The notes: a model not told the origin generated them from the letters alone. A DNA stretch of 64,000 nucleotides from Acidimicrobiaceae bacterium (GCA_002721305.1 PBKA01000015.1:1-64000); one strand, 5' to 3'; counted from the stretch's first letter, positions 35,763 to 45,223 are shown. A program made the numbers and translations.

Positions 35763-36500
35763 GTGGCGTTGCACGGCTATTGGATTCTGACTTCAAATCA
35801 TCGTTTGTTTCATTTCGCTGATGAGGTAAGCGAGGTCGAAGTGGGGCTTCCGTCCCCTCCAATTTCATTGGCTATGACTCGTGATGGACAAGGTTGTTTA
35901 GTGCTCGGTTCAGGTGGCCACGTACAGGCCCATGGCACCGCGAGGGCGCTTGGGGATCTGGCCGGGTTGGACCTGGTGGCTCCTCCCGTCGATATCGCCG
36001 CCTCCCCGACCGGAGTTGGCTATTGGGTTATTGATTCGGAGGGCAGTGTGTTTAGTTTCGGGAACGCTCCATTTCTAGAGGGCATCCCTCAGGTAGCTCG
36101 CAGCTCGACTCAAGCTGTGCGTATCGAGCCGACGGCTGACGGCAATGGCTACTGGATTGTCGACAATCGCGGTGGTGTTCATTGTTTCGGTTCGGCACCC
36201 TTTCACGGTTCGTTGGCGGGCAGCGCTGAGTTGGACGGTTTGCGTGTAGTTGATTTCGCTGGGGGGTCCGGGGACGAGGGGTACTTGTTCTTGGATTCTG
36301 ACGGCCGGGTACATGCCGTTGGCGATGTGGCGCACTTTGGTTCACCGACGGGCTTGGGCAGGATCAACGCGGTGGGGTTGATTAGTCGACCGGGTGGCTA
36401 TCTGGTGGCCGACTCCCGTGGTGCTTTGGTTGCTTTCGGTGATGTGGCGAACTTCGGTTCGACGGTCGGGTCGGGTTTAGGTGTGTTGGCTGTGGCCTAG
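35763..36500 (+). CDS. Stand-alone six-repeat propeller-like protein
   Basis: 245 residues consisting almost only of six units of about 40 residues of the type GYWVIDSEGSVFSFGNAPF, the same family as the C-terminal domains of the SpoIID-like and subtilase proteins at 6-10 kb. Six units in all suggest one closed six-bladed propeller. Here no signal peptide and no enzyme domain is attached; the predicted GTG start has the first repeat starting at residue 4 (HGYWILTSN). Either the protein is cytosolic, or the true start and export signal are missing. It converges on the glycosyltransferase at 36497 with 4 shared bases. Confidence 0.7.
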   Translation: MALHGYWILTSNHRLFHFADEVSEVEVGLPSPPISLAMTRDGQGCLVLGSGGHVQAHGTARALGDLAGLDLVAPPVDIAASPTGVGYWVIDSEGSVFSFGNAPFLEGIPQVARSSTQAVRIEPTADGNGYWIVDNRGGVHCFGSAPFHGSLAGSAELDGLRVVDFAGGSGDEGYLFLDSDGRVHAVGDVAHFGSPTGLGRINAVGLISRPGGYLVADSRGALVAFGDVANFGSTVGSGLGVLAVA

Positions 36501-39280
36501 GTTGATGCGAGAGGATGCCCGCGTGGCAGCCAGACCTGTTTGACTTCGTCGTGAAAGTAATACTGGGCATGTCGGGAAAGTCTCGGGTTGTAGTACGGGT
36601 CGTCCTGTTCCAGCGGATCACCCCACCGCTTTTGGAAGAAATCTTCGTCTTCGCTTGGATGCAACGAGCCTCTAAGAGCCGATTCTTGGTGGAGGAGATT
36701 GGTGTTGGGTTGGTAGATGAGGTCGTATCCCAATTGGTGGATGCGCATCGTGAGGTCGACGTCGTTAAATGCCACCCGGAGTCGTTCTTCGAATCCGCCG
36801 ACTTCCCAAAAGACCTCGGGGCGAATCATTAGACAGGCAGCAGTAAGCGCCCAGCAATTGCGCACCAGATTGCCGATGCTGAAGTAGCCACGGGAGTTGG
36901 TGTTCACCGCTACGCCGCCCACTCCAACTGTGATTCCTTCATGTTGGACCCGTCCATCCGGAAAGCTCAATTTGGCGCCCACGGCCCCGACCCGCCGTTG
37001 TTGTGCGTGGCCGATCATGGCCTGAAGCCAGTCCGGTTTGACGATGGTGATGTCTCAGTTGAGAAAAAGCAGAAGATCACAGTTGATCTGCTCTGCTGCC
37101 ATGTTCATCATTCGGGCGTACGAAAATTGGTGCGGGAAATCGATAACAGGACCGGGGTGGGTGTCCATCCAGGAAAGAGTGGCAGGGGCTGAGCTTTCGT
37201 TGTTGACCACCAAAACTTCGGTTTCTGACCAGGATGTGACCTCACTTATCCCTGTCACACATTGTGATATGAGTTCGAATCTGTCTCGGGTAGGGATGAT
37301 GATTCCTACTTTGGGCAGGCCCTTTATTTGGTACTTGATGTTGTAAGTGCCGGGATCTAGTCCTTCTTCTGCTTTTCCTTTAATGCCTCTTCTGTGGAGT
37401 GCTTCTTCGAGTGCACGTTGTCCTGCTGCCCAAGCATCGGTCTTTTCGTTCACTCCGGCGGCCGTAGAACCCGGGAGTATTCGCCAGTGGTACAGGTTGC
37501 GGGGAATATGGACTATTTCGTCGGTGTTTTCGGTGGCCCGCAATGCGAGGTCGTAGTCCTGCGCTCCGTCAAAGCCTGTTCGCCATCCGCCGATGCGTTC
37601 GATGAGGTCGCGGCTGAAGACTGCGAAGTGACAGACGTAGTTGTAGGACAAATGCAGATCAGGTGACCAACCTGATTTGGCGTAGCTGTGGTCATAGGAG
37701 CCGTCGGCAAACAGTTTGTCTTCATCTGAGTAGACAAATTCCACCGTGGGAAATCTGTTGATGGATCGAACCACTTCGATGAGAGCGTCTGCTCGGAGAA
37801 GGTCATCATGGTCGAGTAGCGCCAAGTAGTCGCCTTTCGCTACTTGGAGGGCCGTGTTCGAAGCCTCTGCTATGCCACCATTTGTTGTTCGTTTGACAAA
37901 ATCTATTCTTGGGTCCAGTGCGGCAAGCTGCTCGCACACCGATCCGGGACCATCATCGGTAGAGCAGTCGTCGACGAGACATAGCTGCCAATTTTCATAA
38001 GTTTGCGTTCGTACGGATTCAATCGTTGCTTCTAGCACTTCCAGGGGTGTGTTGTATACGGGCGTGAGTATCGAGATGAGGGGCCGGTTTTTGAGACTTG
38101 TCCCTGGATCAGGGTCAGGGTCGTTGACTTGTTCTCTTTCTGAACGCCGGTATTGTTTGAGGTCCATTCGGTGACGTTTGCCTGACTGTTGGGTGTAAAG
38201 CCAGTCGGTGATCTCTGATTCTGTGTCCGCGGGTTCAATTCCAAGGGCCGATATTGCGTCGCTGATTCCTGTGTCGTTGAGGGCGGGTCGGGGAGGCGGA
38301 CGACGTCGTGTGGCTGCTCGGAGCATGGCAGTGGCGATTTCGGGACGTTCGACAATTTCTAGGTCCCATTGAGTCGGGTTGTCGATGTGGTGGGCGGCCT
38401 GCTTTGTTGCTACCACCGGAATTCCGAAAGCGCGCGCCGCTAGCAGGTGCGTCCATGCTGTGGGTCCGGTTTGCCTGAGTGAGACAAGCATCGATGCTTG
38501 TTGGAGGAAGTCGCTGAGTGGCTTATTTCGTTCGATGTGTTCGAGATTTGATAGTCCGCGGCGCCATGGAACGAATTCGCGTTCGGTGATGAGAAGTGGC
38601 GGAGGGATTGTCGTGTCGAGCTTCGGCGCGATGTGCTCATTGAAGTGCTGCGTTGATTCTAGGTCGGGTTCCCCGAACTCACGATGGGGAGCAGCTAGGA
38701 GCAGTGGTCTCGTGCCCTGGGACTGGTCGAGGGTGAGGTTGGGTGGGTGAACTATTTTGATGTTGACGTCCACACCCAGGGCTTCGATTTCATTGCACTG
38801 CGATTGCGAGCACACCCATACGTCATTTACAAGACTCAGTAGTTCTCGATCGCGTTGGCGACGGAGACTGGCGACGGTGTCGCGACCAGCTCTTTCGTCA
38901 TCCGCTAGGAGGTCGTCGTGTAGGTCGTTTCGTTGAATCGTAAGGAGATTGGATCCGTCGATTACAAGTCGGGCATCAGGATTATGGGTTCGACACATGG
39001 ACGCCGTTCTGTAGCCAGCTCCATTTCCGCATATGACGAAGGTGTCGCTGCTGTTTGCTCTCCACCATTCACTGGAGTCGACGCCGAGGCTCTCGGTGGT
39101 TGTGCCGTACAGCTGGGTGTGTTCGTCTGAGGGTCCGTTGATCGCCAGCCTTGTGTTTGCGGTGCTTGCAAGCAGTTCCTTGCAGATCTGTTCGGTTCTC
39201 CAACCTGTCGGATCCGCTCCGGGTCTGGGAACTGCGTCTAGAACAATGGTGACGTTCTTGTGTTGTGGTCGGGCGTTCAT
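36497..39280 (-). pseudogene. Three-module glycosyltransferase interrupted by one in-frame TGA at 37055-37057
   Basis: Read through, this is one 927-codon gene starting at ATG 39280 (ATGA overlap with the gene before). Module 1 (about 1-370) is GT4-like. Module 2 (about 395-620) is a complete GT2 domain with VDDCSTDD and LLDHDDLL. Module 3 is a second GT2 domain broken in its metal-binding motif: LLLFLN, TGA, DITIVKPDWLQAM. The part after the stop is intact (GAVGAKLSFPDGRVQHEG, TAACLMIRP, AFNDVDLTMRI), and could be translated alone from ATG 37018. The missing residue is at a variable place in the motif FLNxD, so a single base change from TCA or CGA would restore it. It may be a genuine nonsense mutation, a sequencing error, or a population variant. 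Confidence 0.8.
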
Positions 39281-40521
39281 CCGCGCCCAAGTTGGCTTCG
39301 CAACCATCGAAGTACTCTGAGTGCGTCGCGTTCAATTTGCGCTACGACGCTATGCCAGTCGACGCTTCGCTGCAGACGGGCCGGTCCTTGGTCTCGACGA
39401 GCGATCTCGGTTTCTAGCTGGTTTAGTCGATTGTGTTGCGCGCGCAGGGCTTGTCGGGTGTTGTCCGCGTCATCTCTCGCGACGTCAAGTTCTTTCTGCA
39501 GTTGAAGGAGTTCTTGTCGCAGTGCGTCGATCGACTGGTGGGCGCGGCGGCGCTGTTGTCTCCAATGAATTGACTGTTGTTCGTGCAGTTGTCGAGACTG
39601 TTCGCCGCGTTCTCTTTCTTGGGATGCCGAGCGGCTAGTAATAGTCCGATTCAGGCGGAGTAGGGCAGTCTGTTCAACGATTTCCGCGAGTCGGGATACT
39701 CGTTCTTCGAGGGTGCGGTCCGACTCAAGGATCGCTATGTTTGAGGCCGCTGACCAAAGAGCTCGTTGTAGTTCCTTGTTGTCTGAAGTGTCGCCGACGA
39801 GCACTGATCGTCCGTGCAAGGCGTTTGCCAGTTGGTGAAGCGCTGGGTCGCTGGTGACGATTACTGCCGCGTATTGTACGACTGCACCGAATTCTTCGGG
39901 ATCTAGGTCGTTGTCAAGAGCGGTCGAAGTTTGGTTGTGGTCCTTTAACTTCGTCGCGAAGCGCGTTTGATTGTCAGGTGGACCGATCAGGGTGATTGGA
40001 AGTTCTCTCGAGCGAGCGTGTCGCGCAACCTCTGCAGCGACCGTGTCTGACGTGTCATCGTCGATGTCAACCAGTATCGACTCTTTGAGCGCAGGCGCTG
40101 GATGGGTTGCATCGGACGGATCGGGCTGTAGGTAACGGCGCAGCAGTCCTGTTGCATCGTGCAGGGTTAAGTCGACTGATGTCGGGTCTACAACAAATTC
40201 TGATGTGGTTTTCGCAAGTTCGAATCCGACGAGAACATCTACATCGTGTTCGAGTTCGTCGAGGTTTTCTGGCAGTCGACTGATGTTGAGTGAAGCGTCG
40301 TCCGTCCATCGAGAAGTTGCGGTTTGGGGAACAAACCATTGGAGTTCTGCGGGAGCGTTACGCCATTCAATTTCGGTTCCCAGCGCCCGGGTCGCGAGCC
40401 AGCCAACCGGGTGACGCTCTTCGCTAGGGAGAACTATTCCAATGTTTAGGGTTTCTCTGCCGTTCGACGGCGGGTTCGCTGCCGTGTCGTTTTTGACTGT
40501 CGTTGATTCGGTTGAATTCAC
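39277..40521 (-). CDS. Uncharacterised protein with C-terminal coiled coil, glycan cluster
   Basis: 414 residues, GTG start at 40521 behind a good ribosome binding site (TGGAGG). Residues 25-290 look like a degenerate GT-B or Rossmann pair (NIGIVLPSEERHPVGWL, PITLIGPPDNQ, AAVIVTSDPALHQLANALHG). This would be a glycosyltransferase-like fold without the E-x7-E signature. Residues about 300-385 are a long charged coiled coil (QSRQLHEQQSIHWRQQRRRAHQSIDALRQ in outline), and the end is basic and amphipathic (ALRVLRWLRSQLGRG), which could touch the membrane. It may serve as a scaffold or chain-length ruler for the adjacent polymerising glycosyltransferase, with which it is translationally coupled. 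No named family recognised. Confidence 0.72.
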   Translation of the reverse strand: MNSTESTTVKNDTAANPPSNGRETLNIGIVLPSEERHPVGWLATRALGTEIEWRNAPAELQWFVPQTATSRWTDDASLNISRLPENLDELEHDVDVLVGFELAKTTSEFVVDPTSVDLTLHDATGLLRRYLQPDPSDATHPAPALKESILVDIDDDTSDTVAAEVARHARSRELPITLIGPPDNQTRFATKLKDHNQTSTALDNDLDPEEFGAVVQYAAVIVTSDPALHQLANALHGRSVLVGDTSDNKELQRALWSAASNIAILESDRTLEERVSRLAEIVEQTALLRLNRTITSRSASQERERGEQSRQLHEQQSIHWRQQRRRAHQSIDALRQELLQLQKELDVARDDADNTRQALRAQHNRLNQLETEIARRDQGPARLQRSVDWHSVVAQIERDALRVLRWLRSQLGRG

Positions 40522-40558
40522 TAATGCGGCCTCCAGAGATCAATGCAACAGCTCGCGG

Positions 40559-40588
40559 CAAGCGCGTAGTCAATTGTACGCGGGCTTG
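40559..40588. terminator. Hairpin between wzt and the coiled-coil gene
   Basis: Inverted repeat CAAGC-GCGTA / TACGC-(GG)-GCTTG around an 8-base loop: two 5-bp stems separated by a 2-base bulge on one side. It lies in the 91-base gap on the minus-strand run. There is no T-tract, so this would be a weak or Rho-assisted terminator, or an RNA-processing hairpin. It may separate expression of the exporter from the downstream glycosyltransferases. Confidence 0.4.
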
Positions 40589-40612
40589 CAGGTTCGTTGG
40601 CCGCGCCTCGGC

Positions 40613-41890
40613 TCAGCGATTCGGGTGCCCGGGAGAGCCCTTTTGGTGCGGTACCGGAGGTTGCCACTTTCCTTTGAGGTCGGTGAGGCCTTCTCTTTCA
40701 GTAGATGAGCCTGGAACGATTCGTAGCGCATGGGATCGTTCCCAAGCGTCATGCACGTGCATTCGATCTCGGTCGGTCACCGAGGTGGAAAGCAGATAGT
40801 CACCCGGAAGGAGGGAGAGTTCGTCGATGATGAAATCAACATATCCCCGCCCTTGGCCAATCGATCCGGTTTGAAGTTGCTGCAGCGCGCTATTCGGTGA
40901 CGCTAGGTGAACACCCGTCGCGTGGTGGAGCTTCAAGGAGAAAACGGGATCTTCGACCAAAGTTTCGGATTCGTACCAAAGGCGGATGATGAGAGTGTCA
41001 CCTGAGCTTGGCAGCGGGTTAGCTAGCCACTGTTTGTCCAAATAATCGATATGGAAAATACGTAGCTCTCCACTTCCTCGCCGCACCTCTATTTCGGTTA
41101 ACGACGTGTCGGTGTGAATTTGTTCGTCATCTCCATCTCGAAGTTTTTGTGCTTCTTCGGCGTTGACCGCATCGAGGTAGGCCCAGCAGACTTCCGTTGC
41201 GTCACCGGCTTGCATGAGTTGGCCGTGATCAAGCCATCCCACCTCGTCGCAGAGCCCTTCTACGAGGGGAAGCGAGTGCGATACAAGGACGATGGTGGTG
41301 CCCCCACGGCGAAGTTCGTAGAGATGTTCGAGGCATTTGCGTTGAAAGGCTTCGTCCCCAACTGCGATGACTTCGTCAATAAGAAGTATCTCCGGGGCGA
41401 CATGCACAGCTACGGCGAAACCGAGTCGAACATACATTCCACTCGAGAGAATCTTGACCGGAGCGTCGATGAATTCCCCGATGTCGCTGAATTCGATGAT
41501 TTCGTCGACCGCTAGATCCATTTCTTTTCGGCTAAGACCCAGGATGGCACCGTTGAGATAAATATTTTCTCGCCCACTTAACTCCGGGTGAAATCCGGAT
41601 CCGAGTTCTAAGAGCGCCGACACCCGGCCGTTCACCTCCATAGTTCCGCTGGTCGGTTGATGAATACCGGCCATCAGCTTAAGCAACGTCGTCTTGCCTG
41701 AACCGTTGTGACCGATGAGTCCGTAAAAGGAGCCGGGGGCAATATCTATCGAGATGTTTCTTAGGGCCCAAAATTCGCTGTTGGATGAGTTTCTTCTTCG
41801 CCGGACAACGGCTTCTTTAAGTGAGTCTGGTCGATCTCGTTGTACTCGGTACCGCTTCGATATCGCCTGCGCTGAGATGATGGACTTCAC
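40613..41890 (-). CDS. wzt: ABC transporter ATP-binding protein, polysaccharide export (Wzt type)
   Basis: 425 residues. ATPase domain with Walker A GHNGSGKT (60-67), the degenerate signature LSSGM (about 149-153) typical of the Wzt/TagH group, and Walker B ILLIDEV (168-174). The C-terminal 180 residues (from about 245) form the beta-rich Wzt_C carbohydrate-binding domain, with GELRIFHIDYLD, then DTLIIRLWYES and YLLSTSVTD. Such domains recognise the finished end of the polymer, linking chain termination to export. Cytoplasmic partner of the permease whose gene overlaps it (4 bases). Confidence 0.93.
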   Translation of the reverse strand: MKSIISAQAISKRYRVQRDRPDSLKEAVVRRRRNSSNSEFWALRNISIDIAPGSFYGLIGHNGSGKTTLLKLMAGIHQPTSGTMEVNGRVSALLELGSGFHPELSGRENIYLNGAILGLSRKEMDLAVDEIIEFSDIGEFIDAPVKILSSGMYVRLGFAVAVHVAPEILLIDEVIAVGDEAFQRKCLEHLYELRRGGTTIVLVSHSLPLVEGLCDEVGWLDHGQLMQAGDATEVCWAYLDAVNAEEAQKLRDGDDEQIHTDTSLTEIEVRRGSGELRIFHIDYLDKQWLANPLPSSGDTLIIRLWYESETLVEDPVFSLKLHHATGVHLASPNSALQQLQTGSIGQGRGYVDFIIDELSLLPGDYLLSTSVTDRDRMHVHDAWERSHALRIVPGSSTEREGLTDLKGKWQPPVPHQKGSPGHPNR

Positions 41891-42702
41891 ATGTCCTCAC
41901 TCAGCAACATCGATCGTTTAGAGAAAAATCGCCAGCCCAAGGCAAACACGGCAAACGAATACAAGAAGAGAGCGCACCATCTGGTCACGCTAGGCCATTG
42001 CAACAGGTAAGCCGACTCTCTCGCTGCGGTCACAAATTGGTTGATCGGGTTCCATTCAACGATCTTTCTTATCGGCAACCCCCAGTGTTGTTCGGGGATA
42101 ATCCCTATCGGGTAGACAATTGGCACAAGAAAGAACAAGGCGTTCAAGACAATTCCGACCAAGTATTGGACATCTCGATAGTGGGTGTTCAACACGCAGA
42201 CGAAGAATCCGATGCCCAGACCGAAGATTCCTGCGAGCACGAGGATCAAAGGAAACAACAGTGTGCTGAGCCCGACGTTACCTATCAGCACCATCACCAC
42301 GAGTAAGACCCCGGCTTCAATTGCTGATTGAACCGCTAAGGCCAGCGCGCTACCAAATATCGCTGTTTCAGGTGGAAAGAACACTTTTCGACGAAGGTCA
42401 CCTATAGCTCCTAGCCAACCCATGGAGCCGTTGATCATGCCTGCAAACAACAGCCAGACAACGAGTCCTGTGAACAAGAAAAGTGCGAAGTTTTCGGATC
42501 CGTTTCCTGCGGCAGGTGGAGCAGCCCTGAAGAACACTGAGAAGACCAGGCTGTACACGAGGATCGTGGATAGGGGGCTGAGTAAAGACCACGTCCAGCC
42601 CAAGAAGCTTCGTTTGTAACGTGATTTGAGTTCTCGCCTAGCGAAATTTCGAACCAGAGGCGTGTACTTGCTGGCCGATGCGATCAGGTTCTCTGGTGTC
42701 AC
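41887..42702 (-). CDS. wzm: ABC-2 type polysaccharide export permease (Wzm type)
   Basis: 271 residues from GTG at 42702, which overlaps the rmlB stop (GTGA); a longer frame from ATG 42732 is less likely. The N-terminus has the amphipathic interface region RELKSRYKRSFLGWTWSLLSPL, characteristic of Wzm/TagG permeases. Six hydrophobic segments follow (for example ILVYSLVFSVFF, LFLFTGLVVWLLFAGMI, LLVVMVLIG). It flips undecaprenyl-linked polysaccharide across the membrane with the Wzt ATPase. Direct coupling to rmlB supports a rhamnose-containing cargo. Confidence 0.93.
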   Translation of the reverse strand: MTPENLIASASKYTPLVRNFARRELKSRYKRSFLGWTWSLLSPLSTILVYSLVFSVFFRAAPPAAGNGSENFALFLFTGLVVWLLFAGMINGSMGWLGAIGDLRRKVFFPPETAIFGSALALAVQSAIEAGVLLVVMVLIGNVGLSTLLFPLILVLAGIFGLGIGFFVCVLNTHYRDVQYLVGIVLNALFFLVPIVYPIGIIPEQHWGLPIRKIVEWNPINQFVTAARESAYLLQWPSVTRWCALFLYSFAVFALGWRFFSKRSMLLSEDM

Positions 42703-43661
42703 GTTTGCGCAGCCTTCTTGGGCCTCCACCATGGTTCGTTGTTTCGATACCAGTCGACGGTTGTGACGAGACCGGCTTCAAGATCGATTCGGGGGCTCCA
42801 ACCGAGATTGCGTACTCTGGCAGAGTCGATGGAGTAGCGAAAATCGTGTCCCGGCCGATCATCAACATTGACGATTGCAGATTCGTCTCGCTCGCATAAG
42901 GCAAGCAGCATTTGGGTCAGCTCAAAGTTGGAAATTTCATTTCCAGCTCCGATGTTGTAGATCTCGCCAACTTCACCAGTTTGAAGAACTTGATGTATGG
43001 CCGCGCAGTTGTCTTCGACATGAATCCAGTCCCTGACGTTTGCTCCCTCGCCGTAGAGGGGAACCTGCAAGCCGTCAAGCAGGTTGGTGACGAATAGGGG
43101 TATGAGCTTCTCGGGGAACTGGAAGGGTCCATAGTTGTTGGACGAACGCGTGATGATGACCGGCACACCGTGGGTCACGTGATGTCCCAAGGCAATCAAG
43201 TCAGATGCTGCTTTAGACGCTGAGTACGGACTGCTTGGTTCAAGCTTGTCGTTTTCGGTGAAGGAACCTCGGTCCAGCGACCCATAGGTTTCATCGGTGG
43301 ATATGTGCACGAAGCGCTCAATTTCCATGTCGCTGGCCAGATCACACAGCGTGTTTGTCCCAACACAGTTTGTGGTTACAAAACGTTCGGATCCTTCGAT
43401 CGACCGGTCAACATGACTTTCGGCTGCGAAGTGAACAACAGCCTGATGATCCTTCATGGCAAATGCCACTGTCTCGCGGTCGCAGATGTCCCCTTCGATG
43501 AACGCAACACGAGGATCATCTACGAAGTCCTGGACGGTATCTCGACTTCCGGCATAAGTGAGTGAGTCAAGGATAGTGATCTCGTCATCACTGTTCGCGA
43601 GGTGAAATCTTACGAAGTTGGAGCCAATGAAGCCAGCGCCACCGGTGATGAGAACTTTCAT
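42699..43661 (-). CDS. rmlB: dTDP-glucose 4,6-dehydratase
   Basis: 320 residues. Extended short-chain dehydrogenase with VLITGGAGFIGSNFVR at the N-terminus, HFAAESHVDRSI, the catalytic THR-type segment ISTDETYGSL and the active-site PYSASKAASD. NNYGPFQFPEKLIP is the diagnostic RmlB block. Second step of dTDP-rhamnose synthesis, making dTDP-4-keto-6-deoxyglucose. It lies 7 bases after rmlC and overlaps wzm. Confidence 0.96.
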   Translation of the reverse strand: MKVLITGGAGFIGSNFVRFHLANSDDEITILDSLTYAGSRDTVQDFVDDPRVAFIEGDICDRETVAFAMKDHQAVVHFAAESHVDRSIEGSERFVTTNCVGTNTLCDLASDMEIERFVHISTDETYGSLDRGSFTENDKLEPSSPYSASKAASDLIALGHHVTHGVPVIITRSSNNYGPFQFPEKLIPLFVTNLLDGLQVPLYGEGANVRDWIHVEDNCAAIHQVLQTGEVGEIYNIGAGNEISNFELTQMLLALCERDESAIVNVDDRPGHDFRYSIDSARVRNLGWSPRIDLEAGLVTTVDWYRNNEPWWRPKKAAQT

Positions 43662-43668
43662 AGCTGGG

Positions 43669-44223
43669 TCAGTTCCTGAGTCCGTACCGCGGTCTGTCCA
43701 CTTCGGGAATGTCTGCTTTGAGCGGGTTCGATTGATCTCGTTCGGACAGGGTCGGTTCGTCCACTCCCCAATCAGCGGCTATTTGGGGATCATCCCATGC
43801 CACGCCGAGTTCGTCGGAGGGGTTGTAGTAGTTATCAACCAGGTAGGTGATGGTCGCGTCGGTAAGGGTTGCAAAGCCGTGAGCTACGCCGGGCGGTATG
43901 TAGATGCCTCGGTGGTCGGTGCCCGTGAGATCAGTTTGTTGGGTCGCTCCTTCGGTCGGTGAACCTTCTCTCAGGTCGTGAAGCACGACCCGAACAGTCC
44001 CAAATGGCACGTACCAGTAGTCAGCCTGGTGCAGGTGATAGTGCAGTCCCACAATGCAGCCGCTCTGTCGGTCTCCTCGGTTTGCTTGAACCATTTCTCG
44101 TGAAGCTTCAGGAATCCATTCGCGTCGGTAGGTTTCGACGAAAAATCCGCGTTGGTCTGGATAGACGTCGGGGGTCACGACGTGGACACCTTGGATATGT
44201 TCGGACGAGACGACTTCAGCCAT
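43669..44223 (-). CDS. rmlC: dTDP-4-dehydrorhamnose 3,5-epimerase
   Basis: 184 residues, cupin fold. Diagnostic motifs are PDQRGFFVETYR, the active-site GLHYHLHQADYWYV (usually GLHYQ) with the catalytic histidine, IYIPPGVAHGF and the later YLVDNYYNPSDE. Third step of the dTDP-L-rhamnose pathway. The C-terminal segment DDPQIAADWG is also typical. Begins the minus-strand rmlC-rmlB-wzm-wzt run, 35 bases downstream of birA. Confidence 0.95.
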   Translation of the reverse strand: MAEVVSSEHIQGVHVVTPDVYPDQRGFFVETYRREWIPEASREMVQANRGDRQSGCIVGLHYHLHQADYWYVPFGTVRVVLHDLREGSPTEGATQQTDLTGTDHRGIYIPPGVAHGFATLTDATITYLVDNYYNPSDELGVAWDDPQIAADWGVDEPTLSERDQSNPLKADIPEVDRPRYGLRN

Positions 44224-44258
44224 GTGGTTCTAGGGTATTGCTTTGTTGGGGTCTGCGG

Positions 44259-45101
44259 TCAGCGGGCGTCAAGTCGTAAATGTTCGACGTCTCCCGTGGA
44301 AATGACCCGAGAATCGTTGTTGTCGGTTTCTACTATGAGTCGGCCGCATTCATCGAGGTCAACGGCGCGCCCTCTAATTATCTGGCTTTTCGGCGTTGCA
44401 CCCATGTGCACCTGCACCTGTTTCCCAAGGGTATTTGAGTGTTTGCGGACCTTGTGAAGTAACTGTTGGCTTCCGTGTGGGGTTAATAGTGCGGTGTATT
44501 CGGTTTCAAAATTCTGCAGGATCTTGAACGCTACAGCGTTTCGGTCGATAGCTGACTTTGCCAGTACATCAAGACTTGTTGCGACCGATTGAAGCTCTGG
44601 CGGTACCTCTCCCCAGCCGGTGTTCAGTCCTATGCCGATTACCACGGCTTCGATCGCCGCGTCACTGATGAGCGTTTCGGTCAAGATGCCGGCAACTTTC
44701 CTGTATCCCGGATCTGGGTCAAGTAATTGGTCAATGGGAGTGTCGATGACCAGATCATTAGGCCATTTGATCTCCAAGTGGATGTTCGTGAGTTCGAGAA
44801 TCGCGGTGCGAGCCGATAGCGCTAGTGCTGATGTGGTGAGCGACGCGTTATTCGGTGAGAGAGCGTCACTTGATGGGCGAAGAAGCATCGACATCATCAG
44901 CGAAGTTCCTGCCGGAGCGGTCCACTCTCGTCCTCTCCGTCCTCGCCCTTGGGTTTGTAGGTCGGCGACAATTACTTCTCCTTCTTGACCTCCGTTGCGA
45001 GCGCGCTCTAGTAGCGCTGTGTTGGTCGAAGGAATTTCGGCTACCCAAGTAACGTTGTTGAACCGAGTTTCGTCGACTGAATCAAACTTGGCGATTTCCA
45101 C
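44259..45101 (-). CDS. birA: Biotin-[acetyl-CoA-carboxylase] ligase, no DNA-binding domain
   Basis: 280 residues. Biotin protein ligase core: ST-N at the start (EIPSTNTALLERA), the biotinyl-AMP loop GRGRRGREW (residues 52-60), the catalytic IKWPNDLV motif and KVAGILTET. There is no N-terminal winged helix, so unlike E. coli BirA it cannot act as a repressor. It modifies biotin carrier domains, the obvious partner being the carboxylase subunit encoded divergently 122 bases away. Confidence 0.93.
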   Translation of the reverse strand: MEIAKFDSVDETRFNNVTWVAEIPSTNTALLERARNGGQEGEVIVADLQTQGRGRRGREWTAPAGTSLMMSMLLRPSSDALSPNNASLTTSALALSARTAILELTNIHLEIKWPNDLVIDTPIDQLLDPDPGYRKVAGILTETLISDAAIEAVVIGIGLNTGWGEVPPELQSVATSLDVLAKSAIDRNAVAFKILQNFETEYTALLTPHGSQQLLHKVRKHSNTLGKQVQVHMGATPKSQIIRGRAVDLDECGRLIVETDNNDSRVISTGDVEHLRLDAR

Positions 45102-45223
45102 ATTCCTGAGACTACTTAGTCATTTGTCAAATTATTTGAGAAAGAAAATTGGTCAAATGAGGGAAAAGGGTTCGATTGTGGCACGATTGCAGATCGTACG
45201 TTTGCGCTTGGAAGGCTGAATTG
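45102..45223. promoter_or_regulatory. birA-accA divergent promoter region with palindrome TCAAATTATTTGA
   Basis: The 122-base gap contains a perfect 6-bp inverted repeat with one central base (TCAAAT-T-ATTTGA, 45127-45139), then a further half site TCAAAT at 45153-45158, 26 bases after the first. Because this BirA lacks a helix-turn-helix, such a site would have to be read by another regulator, for example a TetR- or GntR-type fatty acid or biotin regulator. No clean -35/-10 pair is visible. The site is a pattern only; no regulator is known here. Confidence 0.4.

Noticed and set aside
37055-37057. Second in-frame TGA considered as selenocysteine
   Set aside because: It lies at a non-catalytic, variable place (FLNxD) of a glycosyltransferase. 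The downstream hairpins (GGCC-ATGATC-GGCC, TGGC-TTCAG-GCCA) have only 4 bp and no G at the loop start. A nonsense change or read error is simpler.
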